Source: Paracyclopina nana | Lineage: Eukaryota; Arthropoda; Copepoda; Cyclopoida; Cyclopettidae | NCBI GenBank assembly: GCA_019096065.1 | Contig: JAGUCH010000009.1 | Location: forward strand, 3,234,001 to 3,298,000 | DNA: 64,000 nucleotides | Reading direction: 5' to 3' | Part shown: piece by piece, positions 61,656 through 64,000 of the stretch | How the letters are laid out: each line of letters opens with the position of its first letter | Position numbering within the stretch: the stretch's first letter is position 1 | Notes under the pieces: generated by a model | Databases searched by the model: none | The model's input: only the letters and a program-made list of their open reading frames with translations | Told to the model about the DNA's origin: nothing | Made by a program: the position numbers and the translations under genes

Positions 61656-63674
61656 CTAGTATCCGTATTTGTCGTTTAAACTTGTTCGCCCATCTCCAGA
61701 CTGATTTTGAGGAGGAAGCCATGTGGCATATTTTGGGTCTGATGTGTCATAATCTCCGGGAACCTTAATGTCATCCGGAATGGCCTCTTCGTCCTTGCTG
61801 TCATCGTGAGGCCTTCTCTTATGTTTTGGTCGTTTTCGCTTCTTTTTTGCAGGCTCGTCTATGTCTTCCTCGTTTTCATGATCTGAAGGCAATTTCGGCC
61901 CTTTTACAGGTGCAGGCTGATTTTCTGGAGTTGTTTCGTTTTTTTCAGTATCAGTTATCAAAGAAACTCCAGGGACTGGACTAGCAATGTCAGGCATAGG
62001 AGGTTCCTCAATTTTAAGACTGTCCTCTTGAATTCTCGGTTTCATTGGCTGCGATATTGTCCGCAAGTTTTTGGCACCTCCCAAACCGAATCTTTTGCCA
62101 ATCATTACACCCTTCATGTTACTTTTCGAAAGAGGTTGTAGCTTGGGCATTTGTGTCGGCTTGGCTATATTCACCAATTTTTCAAGTCGTTTCAGCTCGT
62201 TCTGTTGGGTCAGCAAAAGCTGCTTCAATTTCGAAACGTGCTCTTTACCTCCATGCGCTTTTTCTGTCTTCTTCAAGCTATCCATGAACGCGTCCAAATC
62301 ATCTGTGTCAGACTTTTGCAGCTTTTTCGTCTCGTTCAGAGCTTGGACAGCTTCCGCGATAGATTTCTCGGTCTCTACAATGGACCTTTCCATATTTGCA
62401 TACTTCTCTTTGAGCGTATCATAAGTGTCAACGACTGGTGGAGGTGCCGCTTTATCATCTTCCATTAGCTCCATTTGCATCCTCTTTTTGCGTTTGGCTT
62501 CAATGGTACCCGTCCTGTCAAGAAACTCATCCTCGTCACTGTCATAATAATCGTCCTCTTTCCATTTTTTCATCTGCTTTTTGGCTTTGGATTCTTGATT
62601 AGATTGGCGCAACAAGTTGAACCTGTCAAGCATACGACATGCTTCCAATGCTGCTTGAACTATAGCCTCTTTCTTCTTGCCACCTTTCACAGTGGCTTCT
62701 GCAATGGTGGGACCTCCACCACCTGAGCCCAATACTTCATTGATTGGCAGTTCAATGGAGCACGTGAAGGTGGCATAGCCTTTTTCGACGCATTTGTACT
62801 CAAGCTCAAAACCCTCCCGCTCAAACCAGCACTTGAGAGTCTTCTTGGGATCATCCAAATACAATTCTTCATGTTGGGGCTCCAAAGCAAAGGGATTCTT
62901 GGACATGTCAGGATTTTGTTCATCTTCTTCTGCAGCATCATCGGCCATACCCCAACTTATGCCATCGTTTGACGACTCCTCCTCCACATGATCCGTGCCC
63001 TTTTCCTGCTCCAGCTTTTGCACTCTTTTCAGCCTAGCTTTCTCAGCTGCCATTTCCTTCAACTCGGTGACAGTCAAGTCACTCTCTTCTTCCATATCTT
63101 CATCTGGTCCTTGGAGAATCAGCAGCCGAGTGCTGCCTCCGAATTTTAGGCCGTGGCCTACCCTCAATCTGTAGTAAGTCTTGGAAAAACACCGGTTTTT
63201 GTTATGGTAAGTTCCATGCGTGGAATCGAGGTCGTACAAATAAAAGCCAATTGGCTGATCCGTTGATCCCTCCGATTTGAATTGAAGCACAGCGTGAAAT
63301 CGGGATAACGAGGGGTGTTCAAGCTGAATGTCATTACTCGGTAACCGGCCGACGACATAGTAGTGCTTCCCGGTCAAATTGTGCGTTTTGACAATGGTGC
63401 CGTTTTTTAACTCTTCAATATAGTATTTTTTGTCATTGGGAGGCATCCCACCCCATTCCGGCTCTGAATATTGCAACGGGGGCTCAGAACGTTCTTTCAG
63501 GATTTCGGCTGGAGATTTGCGAGTCTTGTGCTCCCCTAGAACTTCAAGTTTCTGCTCTGCTTTTTCCGCAGCTTCCACAGGCTTATTTTCCACTTTGGGT
63601 GAATCATGCTTGGAGAGCGGTGCAATTGGCAATTTGAAACTACTTTTTTCGGCCTCGCTCAAATTTTCCGTCAT
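61656..63674 (-). CDS. SLC4A1AP: Kanadaptin (FHA-domain protein, SLC4A1AP)
   Basis: Mostly nuclear FHA-domain protein linked to splicing; the historical anion-exchanger link is doubtful. A single exon of 672 codons. After a disordered start: EPEWGGMPPNDKKYYIEELK, then the FHA domain (YYVVGRLPSNDIQLEHPSLS, RFHAVLQF, YDLDSTHGTYHNKN), an acidic linker (DISW-like GISWGMADDAAEE), a double-stranded-RNA-binding-like fold (KTLKCWFEREGFELEYKC, KKKEAIVQAALEACRML), a Lys/Asp-rich coiled coil (DDYYDSDEDEFLDRTG), and a basic tail KKKRKRPKHKRR. The C-terminal WLPPQNQSGDGRTSLNDKYG is the conserved end of the family. Confidence 0.95.
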   Translation of the reverse strand: MTENLSEAEKSSFKLPIAPLSKHDSPKVENKPVEAAEKAEQKLEVLGEHKTRKSPAEILKERSEPPLQYSEPEWGGMPPNDKKYYIEELKNGTIVKTHNLTGKHYYVVGRLPSNDIQLEHPSLSRFHAVLQFKSEGSTDQPIGFYLYDLDSTHGTYHNKNRCFSKTYYRLRVGHGLKFGGSTRLLILQGPDEDMEEESDLTVTELKEMAAEKARLKRVQKLEQEKGTDHVEEESSNDGISWGMADDAAEEDEQNPDMSKNPFALEPQHEELYLDDPKKTLKCWFEREGFELEYKCVEKGYATFTCSIELPINEVLGSGGGGPTIAEATVKGGKKKEAIVQAALEACRMLDRFNLLRQSNQESKAKKQMKKWKEDDYYDSDEDEFLDRTGTIEAKRKKRMQMELMEDDKAAPPPVVDTYDTLKEKYANMERSIVETEKSIAEAVQALNETKKLQKSDTDDLDAFMDSLKKTEKAHGGKEHVSKLKQLLLTQQNELKRLEKLVNIAKPTQMPKLQPLSKSNMKGVMIGKRFGLGGAKNLRTISQPMKPRIQEDSLKIEEPPMPDIASPVPGVSLITDTEKNETTPENQPAPVKGPKLPSDHENEEDIDEPAKKKRKRPKHKRRPHDDSKDEEAIPDDIKVPGDYDTSDPKYATWLPPQNQSGDGRTSLNDKYGY

Positions 63675-63913
63675 TGTTTGGCCTTAATTCAAAACGTATT
63701 TGATCACTGTGCTCAGATTCTTTAAAATAAGTCGCCAAAGTTTGTTTTGATTTTTGAAGGAGCGAGGGTTAAGTGAAAATGAAAACAGACAAATATTCTT
63801 AAAAACGGCCGCTTATTGAGGTTATATGGAGTTCTTTATCTGGTAACACGGAATACGTAAAAATAAACATCAACATTAGTCTTCTGCGCTAGAATCTTCA
63901 TAATTTTTGGAAA
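63675..63913. promoter_or_regulatory. Divergent spacer kanadaptin / plus-strand gene
   Basis: Only 239 bp between the start codons, so probably a shared bidirectional promoter. No TATA. Confidence 0.4.
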
Positions 63914-64000
63914 ATGGGACTTTTCAGTGATTCGGGAGACACTTCTAGCTCAATCAACCTTGGAACTGGGGGCGATTATGGAAGCAAATTACGGTCGCCA
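63914..64000 (+). CDS. Start of a plus-strand gene, cut by the window edge
   Basis: ATG in a good context (aaaATGG) and 29 open codons beginning MGLFSDSGDTSSSINLGTGG. The Ser/Gly-rich start followed by LRSP at the edge could be the N-terminus of a Tim23-type translocase subunit, but this is a weak guess. The rest lies outside the window. Confidence 0.5.
   Translation, partial: MGLFSDSGDTSSSINLGTGGDYGSKLRSP

Overview
The window is nuclear DNA of a bilaterian animal, most probably a compact-genome arthropod and perhaps a crustacean. The reasons are an arthropod-style troponin T, introns that are mostly 50-90 bp, AATAAA poly(A) signals, and gene ends packed to within a few bases. SMG7, which Drosophila lacks, argues against a fly. 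The species cannot be fixed from the sequence. No bacterial, viral or CRISPR content was seen.

Left part (1-25 kb, looser). This holds, all on the minus strand: the 5' two thirds of troponin T with a mutually exclusive exon pair; an unrecognised Ser/Lys/Arg-rich gene (4-7.4 kb); a tetraspanin (8.5-12.2 kb) with a 541-bp MITE-like hairpin element in one intron; a GPI-anchored Ig/FN3 adhesion molecule (13.3 to about 17.4 kb, N-terminus not found); and Rap1 (21.2-22.3 kb) with two alternative C-terminal exons. Large stretches here hold nothing I could support.

Middle part (25-43 kb, dense). LRRC28 (-), RalBP1/Rlip (+), MTFP1 (-), IFT22 (+), a divergent alpha-tubulin (+), a secreted PAN-like/kelch protein of unknown role (+), a CACT-like SLC25 carrier (-), a foldback-like repeat element (39.5-41.0 kb), and the purple acid phosphatase ACP7 (+).

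Right part (43-64 kb, dense). SMG7 and CCDC12 (-) lie 6 nt apart in the same orientation. Parvin (+) is nested inside the only intron of CCDC12. They are followed by EIF3D (+), CSDE1/Unr (-), an anoctamin (-), kanadaptin (-), and the start of a plus-strand gene at the window edge.

The genes mostly do unrelated housekeeping, cytoskeletal and signalling jobs, so there is no operon logic as in bacteria. The notable theme is architecture: stop codons embedded in AATAAA hexamers, convergent genes with 12 or 87 bp between stop codons, a nested gene, and a possible dicistronic CCDC12-SMG7 unit. Exon boundaries were inferred by eye from GT/AG sites, reading-frame phase and family alignment from memory; none was tested against transcripts.
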